Shown here in pieces: positions 44,355 through 53,879 of a stretch of 64,000 nt of DNA; within the stretch, counting starts at the first letter, position 1; each line of letters begins with the position of its first letter. Source of the DNA: Micromonospora alfalfae (GTDB lineage: Bacteria; Actinomycetota; Actinomycetes; Mycobacteriales; Micromonosporaceae); NCBI RefSeq assembly GCF_022230925.1, contig NZ_JAKKFH010000004.1, positions 186,001-250,000 of the forward strand, in the 5' to 3' direction. A program made the translations under genes and the position numbers. The notes under the pieces are model-generated. The model searched no databases and was not told where the DNA came from. It saw only the letters and a program-made list of their open reading frames with translations.

Positions 44355-45340
44355 GCCATCTCCACAGTTCGTCCGGCCCCGACGGGCTCGCGGGCGTCGT
44401 CCGGCCGGTGCCCGGTCAGGTGCAGGAATGCCTCGTCCAACGTCGCGCGCCGCAGGCCGATGTCCTCGACCGCGATCCCGGCGTCGTCCAGCGCGCGAAC
44501 CACGTCGACCAGGCCGGCGACGCGATCGACAACCGGCACGCTGAGCCGTCGGACCTCGCTGTCGAGTTCGGGCTCCGCGCCGCAGATCGACGCGACGAGG
44601 CGGGCAGCGCGGCTCAGCTCGGCCACGTCGCGGACCACCACCTCGATCCGGTCGCCGCCGGTCATCGCCTTGAGCTGGTCCGGTGAGCCCTCGGCCACCA
44701 CCCGACCGGCGTCGATCACCGAGATCCGGTCGGCGAGCTGATCGGCCTCCTCCAGGTACTGCGTGGTGAGCAGCACAGTCGTCCCGTCCCGCACGAGACC
44801 ACGGACCAGGTCCCACACCTGGTTGCGGCTGCGCGGGTCCAGGCCGGTCGTCGGTTCGTCCAGGAACAGCACCCGCGGCGTACGGATCAGGCTGGCGGCG
44901 AGGTCCAACCGGCGGCGCATCCCACCCGAGTACTCACCGGCGGACCGGCTCGCCGCCTCGTCCAGCCCGAACCGTTCCAGCAGCTCGCCGGCGCGTCGGC
45001 GGGCCTCCCGTCGGCCGAGCCTGAACAGCCGGCCGAACAGCTCCAGGTTCTGCCGGCCGCTGAGGATCTCGTCGACAGCCGCGTACTGCCCGGTCAGCCC
45101 GATCCGGGCGCGCACCTCTTCCGGCCGGCGCAGCACGTCGTACCCGGCCACTGTGGCTCGTCCCGTGTCGAAGCGCAGCAGCGTGGTGAGGATCCGTACG
45201 GCAGTCGTCTTGCCCGCGCCGTTCGGTCCCAGCAGTCCGTGGACAGTGCCGGGCGGCACCGTCAGGTCGAACGTGTCAAGCGCGCGGGTCGGGCCGTACC
45301 GCTTGCCCAGACCCTCGGCGACCACCTCGAATGTCGTCAT
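44351..45340 (-). CDS. Daunorubicin-resistance type ABC ATPase (DrrA-like)
   Basis: A 329-residue ABC ATPase: Walker A GPNGAGKTTAV, LTGQYAAVDEILSGRQNL after the Q-loop, signature YSGGMRRRLDLAASL, Walker B LFLDEPTTGLDP, and TTQYLEEADQLADRI. The C-terminal domain (LRRATLDEAFLHLTGH) is typical of the DrrA group that exports antibiotics or lipids. It lies about 30 bases after the SARP gene, which may control it. Confidence 0.94.
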   Translation of the reverse strand: MTTFEVVAEGLGKRYGPTRALDTFDLTVPPGTVHGLLGPNGAGKTTAVRILTTLLRFDTGRATVAGYDVLRRPEEVRARIGLTGQYAAVDEILSGRQNLELFGRLFRLGRREARRRAGELLERFGLDEAASRSAGEYSGGMRRRLDLAASLIRTPRVLFLDEPTTGLDPRSRNQVWDLVRGLVRDGTTVLLTTQYLEEADQLADRISVIDAGRVVAEGSPDQLKAMTGGDRIEVVVRDVAELSRAARLVASICGAEPELDSEVRRLSVPVVDRVAGLVDVVRALDDAGIAVEDIGLRRATLDEAFLHLTGHRPDDAREPVGAGRTVEMA

Positions 45341-45371
45341 GCCCCCCACGGTGCGGCCGGGCGCTGACGGG

Positions 45372-48224
45372 TCACGCACCGTCCGCTGACGGCGGCGCAC
45401 CGACCTTCTCCGCCTCGGCGATCTCCTTCAGGACGAGAACGATCTCCGCACGGGCGGCGTCGCCGACGTACCAGCCGGTGAGGCCGCCGGTCAGCGCCTC
45501 CTCGCAGAACCGCCTCGCGGCGGCCAGGTCCCCGCGCACGCGGGCCACCTGGGCGAGACCGAGCCGGGCGCTGGCCACGAACTCGGGCGCGCCGCTGCGC
45601 TGCGCGAGGAGCAGCGCACCGGCGAAGTCGTCGTGCGCCGCCGCGAGGTCACCGGCGCGCAGCCTTATCTCCCCCCGGGTACGCAGCATGTCGGCCTGGT
45701 CGACGGCCGACCCGAGCGCCTCGACCAGTCCCATGGCCTCATCCATGTGGGCACCCGCCGTCTCCGGGTCGCCCTGCCAGGCGGCCAGTTCGCCGAGCGC
45801 ACCGAGCGTGATCATGGTGCCCCACCGGTCCCCGGTGCTGCGGAAGCCGTCGAGCGCGGTGGCCAGCGCGGCCCGGGCCTGGTCCCACTGGCCGCTCCAC
45901 ATCAGCGCCGAGCCGCTGCCCATCGCGCCGAGCGCGTTGATCCACGGGTCCGGGCCGACCAGTCGTCGCAGCTCCCCCATCAGCTCGTCGACATCCTCGG
46001 CACCGCCGGACGGCGGCCCGGTCGAGATCCCCGACAGGTACAGCAGGAACGGCTGTCGGGGTGCCCGGTCCAGACTGCGGATCACGGACGACTGCGTCCC
46101 GAGGGAGGGCAGAGGGCCGGAGCCGGCAAGCGAGGCGTTGTAGACGCAGAGGGCGAACTCCTCACCCATCCCCGGCGGCGCTTCGGTGCCGAGCAGTTCG
46201 AGGACGTCCGCGGCGAGCCGCGCCCCCTCCCCGCGCATGCCGCGCAGCCACCAGTAGAACGACAGGGCCGCGACCATTCCGGCCGCGTCGGACGCGTCAC
46301 CGGCGGCGGTGGCCCGGCGCAACGCCGCGTGCAGGTTGTCCCGCTCCGCGTCGAGCCGTCGCAGCCAGTGCAGTTGCTCCACGCAGCGGAGGTGGTCGCT
46401 GGCGGTCCAGGCGAACTCCAGGAAGTACGCGGTGTGCGCGCGCCGGAGCTGGCCGGCCTCACCGGCCTCGGCGAGCCGCTCGGCGCAGAAGGCCCGAACC
46501 GTTTCGAGCATCCGGTACCGGCCACCGGTCATCTCCACGAAGGACTTGTCGACCAGCCCGGTGAGCGCGTCGACGAACTCGGCGGTGGGCAGGCCGCAGA
46601 CACGCTCGGCCGCCTCCAGCGTGGCCCCACCGGCGAAGACTGTCAGCCGTCGGGCCACTTCCCGTTCGGCGTCGTCGAGCAGATCCCAACTCCACTCCAC
46701 AACGGCCCGGAGGGTGCGGTGTCGCGGCGACGCGGCCCGGTTGCCAGTCGACAACAGCCGAAACCGGTCGTCGAGACGGGCGGCCACCTCGGCGACGGAC
46801 AGCGCCCGCAGCCGCGCGGCGGCCAACTCGATGGCCAGCGGCAGCCCGTCCAGGCTGCGACAGATCCGCAACACCATCTCGACGTTGGCCGGCGTGACGG
46901 TGAAGTCGGGCGCGACGTCGACGGCCCGCTGGACGAAGAGGCCGACCGCCGCGTACTCGTCGGCATCCAGCGCGGACGCGCCGAGTGGTGGCACTGCGAG
47001 CCCGGACAGCGGGCACAACGCCTCACCGGCCAGCCCCAGCGGCTCCCGACTGGTGGCCAGGACGCGCAACGCCGGGCACGCGCTCAGCAACCGGGCCGCC
47101 AGCCGGGCCGCGTCGACGAGGACGTGCTCACAGTTGTCGAGCACCAGCAGCAGTCGCCGCTCGGCGAGCGCCTCGACCAGCCGGTCGGTGGTCTGCCAGC
47201 CCGCCTCGGCCGAGGCGCGCAGGCCCGCGTCACGCAGGCCGAGCGCGCTCAGCACCGCCTGCGGAACGTCGGAACCATCGGCCAGCCCGGCCAGCTCGAC
47301 GAAACGGACCTCCCCGTCGACCCGGCCCGCCGCCTCGATCGCCAGGCGCGTCTTGCCCGCGCCCCCGGGGCCGGTGAGGGTGACGAGCCGCCGCTCGCCG
47401 AGCAGGTCGCCGACGCGCTTGAGTTCCTCCTCCCGCCCGACGAAGGTGGTGAGTTGACTCGGCAGCACCGGTTCGGCGGACCCGCGTTCCTCACCACGCA
47501 GTACCGCTAGGTGGATCGCGGCCAGCTCCGCCGACGGGTCGACGCCGAGCTGCTCGGCCAGCGTGTGCCGGGCGTCCTCGAACTCGGCCAGCGCCTCCGC
47601 CGGCCGACCCAGGGCGGCCAGGGCACGCATGAGCTGGCCCCGCGAGCGCTCCCGCAGGGGATGCGCGACGACCAACTCCCGCAGCTCCGCGATCAGCGTG
47701 CTCTGTGCGCCCAACGCCAGGTCCGCCTCGACGCGATCCTCGATGGCGGCCAACCGCAGCTCGTCCAGCCGCGCCGCCTGCGCGGGCGCGCCGGCAGGGC
47801 CGATGGCATCGGCGAGGGCGGGACCACGCCACAGCTCCAGCGCCTCGCGCAACACCGTCGCCGCCCGGGGCCAGTCGCCGTCGACGAGCGCGCGGCGTCC
47901 CACCTCGGCGAGCCGTTCGAACCGGTACGCGTCGACATCGTCGGGATCCACAGCCAGGCGATAACCGGCAGTGTGGAACTCGACCGGGTCGTGCCCGGCG
48001 GGCAGGGCATTGCGCAGCCGCGACACCTGGGACTGGAGCGCGTTGGCCGCACCCCGGGGCGGATGCTCCCCGTACAGGCCCTCGATCAGGCGGTCCGCGG
48101 AGACCACCCGGCCCGCATCGAGCAGGAGGAGCGCCAGCAGGACGCGCAGCCGCGGACCGCCCACGGGCACCTCTCGCCCGTCGGCCAGCACGACCTGGGT
48201 AGGCCCCAGGATGCGGAAACGCAT
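45372..48224 (-). CDS. AfsR/SARP-type regulator with BTAD, NB-ARC and TPR regions
   Basis: A regulator of 950 residues. An OmpR-like winged helix (about 1-90, MRFRILGPTQVVLADGREV and RLRVLLALLLLDAGRVVS) is followed by a BTAD helical domain (about 95-245). The NB-ARC ATPase (about 260-520) has Walker A TGPGGAGKTRLA, Walker B LLLVLDNCEH and GLPLAIELAA. TPR-like helices fill about 600-930. Such proteins activate secondary-metabolite or stress genes, with ATP binding as a switch. No biosynthetic genes are adjacent; the DrrAB-like exporter directly downstream is the likely target. Confidence 0.93.
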   Translation of the reverse strand: MRFRILGPTQVVLADGREVPVGGPRLRVLLALLLLDAGRVVSADRLIEGLYGEHPPRGAANALQSQVSRLRNALPAGHDPVEFHTAGYRLAVDPDDVDAYRFERLAEVGRRALVDGDWPRAATVLREALELWRGPALADAIGPAGAPAQAARLDELRLAAIEDRVEADLALGAQSTLIAELRELVVAHPLRERSRGQLMRALAALGRPAEALAEFEDARHTLAEQLGVDPSAELAAIHLAVLRGEERGSAEPVLPSQLTTFVGREEELKRVGDLLGERRLVTLTGPGGAGKTRLAIEAAGRVDGEVRFVELAGLADGSDVPQAVLSALGLRDAGLRASAEAGWQTTDRLVEALAERRLLLVLDNCEHVLVDAARLAARLLSACPALRVLATSREPLGLAGEALCPLSGLAVPPLGASALDADEYAAVGLFVQRAVDVAPDFTVTPANVEMVLRICRSLDGLPLAIELAAARLRALSVAEVAARLDDRFRLLSTGNRAASPRHRTLRAVVEWSWDLLDDAEREVARRLTVFAGGATLEAAERVCGLPTAEFVDALTGLVDKSFVEMTGGRYRMLETVRAFCAERLAEAGEAGQLRRAHTAYFLEFAWTASDHLRCVEQLHWLRRLDAERDNLHAALRRATAAGDASDAAGMVAALSFYWWLRGMRGEGARLAADVLELLGTEAPPGMGEEFALCVYNASLAGSGPLPSLGTQSSVIRSLDRAPRQPFLLYLSGISTGPPSGGAEDVDELMGELRRLVGPDPWINALGAMGSGSALMWSGQWDQARAALATALDGFRSTGDRWGTMITLGALGELAAWQGDPETAGAHMDEAMGLVEALGSAVDQADMLRTRGEIRLRAGDLAAAHDDFAGALLLAQRSGAPEFVASARLGLAQVARVRGDLAAARRFCEEALTGGLTGWYVGDAARAEIVLVLKEIAEAEKVGAPPSADGA

Positions 48225-48274
48225 GCCATGGATTGTCGCCCACCGCCGGCCGGTTCCGGCCGCGCCGGGTGGCG

Positions 48275-50239
48275 TCAGCTCACCTCGCCGGGCCCGTCAT
48301 GCCGGCGGGTCAGCTCCAGTTCGTCGGGTTGACCACCGTTTGTCGTCGAGGGCACTTCCCCGGCGGGCGGAACGGGATGTGCCGCGCCAACCTCCGAACC
48401 CGTCTGGCCCGGCACCGGCGGAGACGCCGCCGCTGGGGCGGGCACTCCCCCATGGACCGACCCGGCCGGCCGAGGGATCGGGTGGGCCGGCGGGGCGCAC
48501 TGCCGCGTCAGCCAGTCCAACCCGCGCCGCCGGGCGACGACTGTCAGCCGGTCACCGGCGAAGATCACCTGCCGGGGATCGAGGTCCTTCCACCAGATCG
48601 TCTTCGCGCCGCCCGCCGGGGTGCGGGCGATCAACCGGACCTGCCCGTCCCGGTTGACCACGTCCAGCGGTCGACCGTCCAGCTCGGAGCCGGCGGCGAC
48701 CGGCACCTCGGCGACCGGCAACGCGTGCCGGTCGACAGGGATCGTGGTGATCACGGCGCGTTCGGTGAGCGCCCCGATGAAGGCCGGGGCGGCCAGGTAG
48801 GAGACCGAGCGGGACACGCCGAGCGCGAAGGTCTCCTCCACCCGTTCGGCGAAGTCACCGTCGAAGAACCGAAGCACCACGCGCAGGTCGGCGCGGAGGT
48901 CGCGGGCAGCGAGCGCCGCCTCCAGGTTGGCCACGTCGTCGGTGGACGCCACCACCAGCGCCTGGCAGTCGGCCACCGAGGCGGCGACAAGTGTCTCCGG
49001 CAACGCGGCGTCGCCGACGATCAGCGGCACCTCCAGTTGGCGGGCCAGGGCGGCGCCGCGCGGCTCCGGATCCTTGTCGATCGCCACCACCTCGACGTCG
49101 TACTCGCGTAGCTGTGCCATCACCCGGGTGCCGACATTGCCCAGGCCGATAACCACCACGTGCCCGACCCGAGCGGGTTGCAGGCGGCCGGTGTGCAGGG
49201 CCAGCCGGGCGTTGACGATGCCGTCCACCACGACGGCGGTGATCAGTGGGATCAGCGCCAACCCGGCCAGGTTGAGCACCACCTGCATGATCTGGGCGTC
49301 CGCCGCCTTTGTGGTGTCCGGGTCGGCGCCGCTGAGCGTGGTGACAAGCGTCAGGTACAACGCCTCCAGCGGGGAGACGTCCTCGGCCCGGGAGATCAGC
49401 GCCCCCAGCACCGCGATCAGCGCCAGCACCGCCATCACCGCGATGCCGATCTTGCGGGTGGCGAAGCCACGTACCGCTCCCAGCACCACAGCTACCGGAC
49501 GACGCCGCCGACGTGCCCGGACCAACCGGCGGGCGGCGACCTCGGTGCCCGGCGGCTGACCTGTCGCCTCGGCGAGCACCAGGTCGGCGCCGGCCTGCTC
49601 GGCCGGCAGCAGCTCCACCCCCTGCGCCTCGCTGAGGTGCGCCAACGCGCAGACCACGTCCTGCGGTCGGACGTCGGCCCGCCGCGCCACCCGCAGCGTC
49701 TTGTCCCGGTGCTGGAAGGAACTCGGGTCGACCTCGTTGAGCGCGGCGGCCACGAAGGCCGGCGCGGCCATCTCGGCGTCGGAGAGCACCTCGACAGGGG
49801 CCTTGAGCAGCTTGCGTACGCCGTCGGCGAGGGTGCCGTTGAACATCCGCAGCACCTGGCGGACCCGATGGTCGACGGCCTGGGCGCAGAGGGCGGCGTG
49901 CAGGTTGCCCACGTCGTCCTGGTGCAACAGGGCCAGCCCGGTCGCGCCGGCCAGACCGGCGGCCTCGAAGGTGGCCACGTCCAGTCGGTCCGAGCGGACC
50001 ACCCGGACGCCGCGCAGCCCGGCCACGTCCGGCCCGTTGCTGCGGTAACGCTCCGGCACCACGACTGTCACCCGAGCCCCACCGGCCGGCAGCTCGGATT
50101 CGAGCATCGCCCGGGCCACGTAGTAGGCGAGCGCGTCCTTGCCACAGATCACGTAGTGCGGGCGCGGATCACCGACGGATCGCAGCCGCCAGTTCCACTC
50201 GACCGCCCGTCGCGCCCGGTCCCGCCACGGCTCCGCCAT
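48275..50239 (-). CDS. Double-RCK (TrkA-N) channel-like protein with a non-canonical pore
   Basis: A 654-residue protein. It has an N-terminal TrkA-N/RCK-like domain (HYVICGKDALAYYVARAML), a charged linker and one membrane helix (about 250-272), then a re-entrant pore-like loop (EALYLTLVTTLSGADPDT, about 290-308) and a second helix (about 312-340). A second, canonical RCK domain follows with HVVVIGLGNVGTRVMAQL and the acidic VVAIDKDPEP. The selectivity position reads TLSGADPD rather than TVGYG, so potassium selectivity is doubtful. The arrangement recalls CASTOR/POLLUX-like and ion-channel-associated NAD-binding proteins. The last 110 residues are disordered. Confidence 0.85.
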   Translation of the reverse strand: MAEPWRDRARRAVEWNWRLRSVGDPRPHYVICGKDALAYYVARAMLESELPAGGARVTVVVPERYRSNGPDVAGLRGVRVVRSDRLDVATFEAAGLAGATGLALLHQDDVGNLHAALCAQAVDHRVRQVLRMFNGTLADGVRKLLKAPVEVLSDAEMAAPAFVAAALNEVDPSSFQHRDKTLRVARRADVRPQDVVCALAHLSEAQGVELLPAEQAGADLVLAEATGQPPGTEVAARRLVRARRRRRPVAVVLGAVRGFATRKIGIAVMAVLALIAVLGALISRAEDVSPLEALYLTLVTTLSGADPDTTKAADAQIMQVVLNLAGLALIPLITAVVVDGIVNARLALHTGRLQPARVGHVVVIGLGNVGTRVMAQLREYDVEVVAIDKDPEPRGAALARQLEVPLIVGDAALPETLVAASVADCQALVVASTDDVANLEAALAARDLRADLRVVLRFFDGDFAERVEETFALGVSRSVSYLAAPAFIGALTERAVITTIPVDRHALPVAEVPVAAGSELDGRPLDVVNRDGQVRLIARTPAGGAKTIWWKDLDPRQVIFAGDRLTVVARRRGLDWLTRQCAPPAHPIPRPAGSVHGGVPAPAAASPPVPGQTGSEVGAAHPVPPAGEVPSTTNGGQPDELELTRRHDGPGEVS

Positions 50240-50334
50240 GCCCGGATCGTAATCAGCACGGCCACGGTGGGCGACCCCGTCCGGATCATCCCGTGGCCAG
50301 GTATGTCCGCCCCGGCGACGGGTAGAGCAGCGAC

Positions 50335-50823
50335 ATGCAGACGTTCCTCCCGTACCCGGGCTTTCTGGCCAGCGCCCGCACGCTGGACCAGAAGCGACTC
50401 GGCAAGCAACGGGTGGAGGCCATCCAGGTGCTGCGTGGACTCACCCGACCCGGGTACGGCTGGCGTAACCACCCGGCGGTGAAGATGTGGGCCGGGTACG
50501 AGGAGGCCCTCGTCCGCTACGGGCTGGACATGTGCGCGGTCTGGACCGAACCGGGGCGGGCCGACACCTGCGCCACCACGATGACAGTCGACCTCGCCGC
50601 CGCCTGCGGGGCCGGAGTGATCCGAACCCAGGACGAGCTGGCCCGAGCCGGTGAGCTGCCACCGTGGCTGGGCCGCGACGACCTGCACCTGAGTCACCGC
50701 TCCTCGCTGCTGCGCAAGGACCCGACGCACTACCGCCCGCTGTTCGGCGACGACGTGCCGGAGGATCTGGAGTACGTCTGGCCCGCCTCCGACCGCCCCC
50801 GCCGTTGCTTACCGGCCGACTGA
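50335..50823 (+). CDS. MSMEG_6728-type conserved protein
   Basis: A 162-residue soluble protein beginning MQTFLPYPGFLASARTLDQK, with RLGKQRVEAIQVLRGLTRP and SHRSSLLRKDPTHYRPLFG. This is the conserved actinobacterial MSMEG_6728 family, similar at the N-terminus to pyrimidine-dimer DNA glycosylase-like proteins (TFLP.. and LD.KRLGKQRVE). Whether it acts on DNA is not known. It is divergent from the channel gene. Confidence 0.83.
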   Translation: MQTFLPYPGFLASARTLDQKRLGKQRVEAIQVLRGLTRPGYGWRNHPAVKMWAGYEEALVRYGLDMCAVWTEPGRADTCATTMTVDLAAACGAGVIRTQDELARAGELPPWLGRDDLHLSHRSSLLRKDPTHYRPLFGDDVPEDLEYVWPASDRPRRCLPAD

Positions 50824-50847
50824 GCTGAGGTGGGGCAGACTGGGTCC

Positions 50848-52401
50848 ATGGCGCTGTCGCAAGTGGTAGGTCGACTGATCGGCGTACGGCAGCACCAGGT
50901 GGACCCGGGCGGCGGTGGCGCCGACCGCGTGCCGCGACCGACCACGGCGCTGGTGGTGGGCGGCGGCATCGCCGGGATGTCGGCGGCGGTGGTGTTGGCC
51001 GAGCGGGGTGTGGCGGTCACGGTGCTGGAGGCGGCACCCACGCTCGGTGGTCGACTGGGTGCCTGGCCGGAGGCGCTCGCCGACGGTCATCAGCAGAACG
51101 AGCACGGTTTCCACGCGTTCTTCCGGCAGTACTACAACTGGCGGTCCATCCTCCGCCGGATCGACGCTGATCTGGGTTTCCTCAAGCCGATTCCTGGCTA
51201 TCCGATTCTCAGCGAGCAGTGGCCGACCGAGGAATTCGGCAGGTTGCCGCCCGCACCGCCGGCGAACCTGCTGGCTCTGCTGCTGCGCAGCCCCAGCCTG
51301 CGCCTGGCCGACCTGCGACTGATGGACCGGGACGCGGCGCTGCCGCTGCTCAGCTACGACCCGGTGCGCACCTACGCCGACCTGGACGACACCACAGCCG
51401 ACGAGTTGCTGGCGTCGCTGCGACTGCCGGACCGGGCGCGGGCGATGCTGTTCGAGGTCTTCTCGCACTCGTTCTTCAACCACGAGGCGGAGATGTCGGC
51501 CGCCGAGATGGTCGCCCAGTTCCACTTCTATCTGCTCGGCAACCCGGAAGGGCTGGCCTTCGACTGCCCCGACGAGGACTACGCCACGGCGATCTGGGAG
51601 CCGCTGACCCGGCACGTGGAGAAGCACGGCGGCCGGGTCCTCACCAACTGCGCCGCCACCGGAGTGCACAGCGACGCCGAGGGCTGGCGGGTGACGACCA
51701 CCGACGGCGGCAGCCATCCGGCGGGTCACATCGTGCTCGCCGTCGACCCGCCAGCGCTCGCCGCGCTGGTGGCGGCCTCCCCGGACCTGGCCGAGCAGGC
51801 ACCCGAGCTGGCGGCACGGATGCCGGCCTTCGGCACCCCCGGCCCGCCGTACGCTGTGGCGCGGTACTGGTGTGACGGGGACGTGGCCGCCGAGCGGGCG
51901 GTGTTCAGCGGCGTGTCCCGTCAGCCCACTCTGGATTCGGTGACGCTCTACCACCGGTTGGAGAACGAGCCGCGGCGCTGGGCACAGCAGACCGGCGGGT
52001 CGGTCGTCGAGCTGCACGCGTACGCCTGCGAGCCCGGCGTGCCGGCCGAGGAGCTGGCCGAGCGGATGCGCCGCGAGCTGGTCGCGCTCTGGCCGGAGGC
52101 CGCCGACCTGCGGGTCCGCGAGCTGCGGGCCCGGGTGGAGGCGCAGGCGCCGGCGTTCACGCCGGGCAGCCACGCCTGGCGACCGGGGGTACGCACCGAC
52201 GCGAATGGCATCTACCTGGCCGGCGACGGCATCGCCACGGACTTCCCGAGCGCGTTGATGGAACGCTCGGCCGCCACCGGCATCATCGCCGCGAACCACA
52301 TCCTGCGCGCCGTGGGTGGCGCGGCCGAGCCGGTGCGCTCGATCCGACCGCGTGGGCTGCTGGCCGGTCGCGCCAGGCCAAATCGACAAAACACAACATA
52401 A
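50848..52401 (+). CDS. FAD-dependent oxidoreductase, CrtU-like carotenoid desaturase family
   Basis: A 517-residue flavoprotein with the dinucleotide-binding motif ALVVGGGIAGMSAAVVLAERG (about 35-55) and VTVLEAAPTLGGRLGAW. The segment HGFHAFFRQYYNWRSILRRID is, in my reading, characteristic of isorenieratene-synthase/CrtU-like enzymes, and IYLAGDGIATDFPSALMERS is the closing FAD motif. CrtU desaturates and methylates carotenoid rings. No other crt gene is in the window, so this may be a paralogue with another substrate. ATG 50848 is chosen; GTG 50830 is possible. Confidence 0.83.
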   Translation: MALSQVVGRLIGVRQHQVDPGGGGADRVPRPTTALVVGGGIAGMSAAVVLAERGVAVTVLEAAPTLGGRLGAWPEALADGHQQNEHGFHAFFRQYYNWRSILRRIDADLGFLKPIPGYPILSEQWPTEEFGRLPPAPPANLLALLLRSPSLRLADLRLMDRDAALPLLSYDPVRTYADLDDTTADELLASLRLPDRARAMLFEVFSHSFFNHEAEMSAAEMVAQFHFYLLGNPEGLAFDCPDEDYATAIWEPLTRHVEKHGGRVLTNCAATGVHSDAEGWRVTTTDGGSHPAGHIVLAVDPPALAALVAASPDLAEQAPELAARMPAFGTPGPPYAVARYWCDGDVAAERAVFSGVSRQPTLDSVTLYHRLENEPRRWAQQTGGSVVELHAYACEPGVPAEELAERMRRELVALWPEAADLRVRELRARVEAQAPAFTPGSHAWRPGVRTDANGIYLAGDGIATDFPSALMERSAATGIIAANHILRAVGGAAEPVRSIRPRGLLAGRARPNRQNTT

Positions 52402-52468
52402 GCCACCGTACGCTGCCGTACGCTCGAATGATCAACCGTCGATCGGCCGGGCGGGAGGGCAGCGGGAG

Positions 52469-53677
52469 ATGTCACCACTGCACCGCGTCGGCGCGGAGAA
52501 CGGTTCGTCCCTCGACGAGATCGGCCGCGACGACGCGTACCCGCTGATCCACGACGAGCGCGCCTGCATCGTCACCGCGCTACGGCTGGGCTGGTGGATG
52601 GCGGACGCCTACCACCACGGACAACACGCGGAGCCCCGCGCCTTCGTCGAGGCCCGCCCTGCCGTACCGCCGGCCAAACTCTCCAACCTCACCGAGATGT
52701 CCGCCCACCGTCGGATGCGGATGTACCTCGACGGGGTGGACGTCGCTCTGGCCCAGATCGCCGACCTCACCCGGCACACCGGGCCGGTACCCGACACGTC
52801 GGCCGCCCGAGCCCTGCTCCCCGACCTGGGCCAGCCCGAACCCGCCGATCCGGTGCCGCTGCTGCTCGCCCTCGACGACCTCAACGTGGAGGTGCTGCGC
52901 TGGGCGATGGCCGCCAACCACCGGGTCGGGCTGGCCTACCGACTGGGCCGATCAGTGGCCGACACCGTCCGAGCCGGCGACGTCACGCAGTTGCTGCGGC
53001 AGTTCGGCGGCCGGCAGGTCCAGATCAGCCGATGGCTGGACGAGCTGGCCAGCGTGTTGCCGCCGTACTCGGCAGCAGTGGTGCGCCGCTCGATGGCCGC
53101 CTGGGCGAGCGCTGTCGACAGCGCCGGCCACGGGGACCCGACCGAGCCGACGCCCGCCACCCTGAGCCGGGCGCTGCGCGGTCAGGGTGACCTCTGGCGC
53201 GACGTGCTCACCGGCGGCCTGCACCCGCGCGACCTGCTCGACGAGGAGGACTACGCGGTGATCGCCAGGAACCTGATCATCCGGGACCGGCGACTGGTGG
53301 CGCAGGCGGCCCGGGGCATCTTCTGGCCGGTGCTCGTACCCCTGCTGCTTGTGCTCTTCGCTGTCGTCGGGGTGAGTGCCGCCGCTGCCGCCGGCTCACC
53401 GACCACCCGGGCAACCGTCGCCCTGGTGGGCCTCGGCGCCGGGCTGGCAGCGATCTGGCGGTCGGTCTCCGGGCCCGCCCTCGCGGTAGCCGGTGAGGTC
53501 AACCGGCCGTTGCTGGACAGCGAACTCACCGCGCGGATGGCCCTGCGGCTGAACCGTCCGCTGACCACGGCCCAGGTCTCGGCGAAGGCAACTCCCCGCA
53601 CCCGCCGCCAGCGGCGTCCCGAGGAGACCAGCCGATCGAAATACGTTGCCCGGGTATCCCGGGTCGACCTACCGTGA
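52469..53677 (+). CDS. Uncharacterised helical protein with C-terminal membrane helices
   Basis: A 402-residue protein. Residues 1-285 are hydrophilic and mostly helical; two hydrophobic helices follow at about 290-318 and 325-345, then a basic tail. I recognise no domain. The segment LRLGWWMADAYHHGQHAE is Trp/His-rich and could bind a ligand. GGGAGGG precedes the ATG at 52469; the frame is open to 52316, but that part overlaps the oxidoreductase gene. A hairpin at 53822 probably ends the transcript. Confidence 0.68.
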   Translation: MSPLHRVGAENGSSLDEIGRDDAYPLIHDERACIVTALRLGWWMADAYHHGQHAEPRAFVEARPAVPPAKLSNLTEMSAHRRMRMYLDGVDVALAQIADLTRHTGPVPDTSAARALLPDLGQPEPADPVPLLLALDDLNVEVLRWAMAANHRVGLAYRLGRSVADTVRAGDVTQLLRQFGGRQVQISRWLDELASVLPPYSAAVVRRSMAAWASAVDSAGHGDPTEPTPATLSRALRGQGDLWRDVLTGGLHPRDLLDEEDYAVIARNLIIRDRRLVAQAARGIFWPVLVPLLLVLFAVVGVSAAAAAGSPTTRATVALVGLGAGLAAIWRSVSGPALAVAGEVNRPLLDSELTARMALRLNRPLTTAQVSAKATPRTRRQRRPEETSRSKYVARVSRVDLP

Positions 53678-53712
53678 GCGCGCACTGTCAACCACCACCG
53701 CAGGAGCAGCTC

Positions 53713-53802
53713 ATGACGATGTGGCACGTCAGCACCGTGCTGTCGACGCTGCCCGGTGACTGTCACCGAGCGGAAGGTCCCCGGGCGGGCCGGCCCGACT
53801 GA
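53713..53802 (+). CDS. Possible 29-residue small protein
   Basis: ATG at 53713 has GGAG six bases upstream and reads MTMWHVSTVLSTLPGDCHRA, then a short basic end before TGA. It is followed by a terminator-like hairpin. It may be a real small gene, a leader peptide or chance. The rest of 53678-53970 holds the hairpin and a 15-bp repeat. Confidence 0.35.
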   Translation: MTMWHVSTVLSTLPGDCHRAEGPRAGRPD

Positions 53803-53821
53803 CGCGTACCCGAACGCGCTG

Positions 53822-53854
53822 AGCCGCCCCGTCCGACAGCCGGACCGGGCGGCT
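53822..53854 (+). terminator. Terminator hairpin
   Basis: The arms AGCCGCCC (53822-53829) and GGGCGGCT (53847-53854) continue, after one mismatch, into GTCCG with CGGAC. It lies downstream of the 52469 and 53713 genes. Confidence 0.7.
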
Positions 53855-53879
53855 TCCTGCTGTCCGTCCTGGCATCGCC

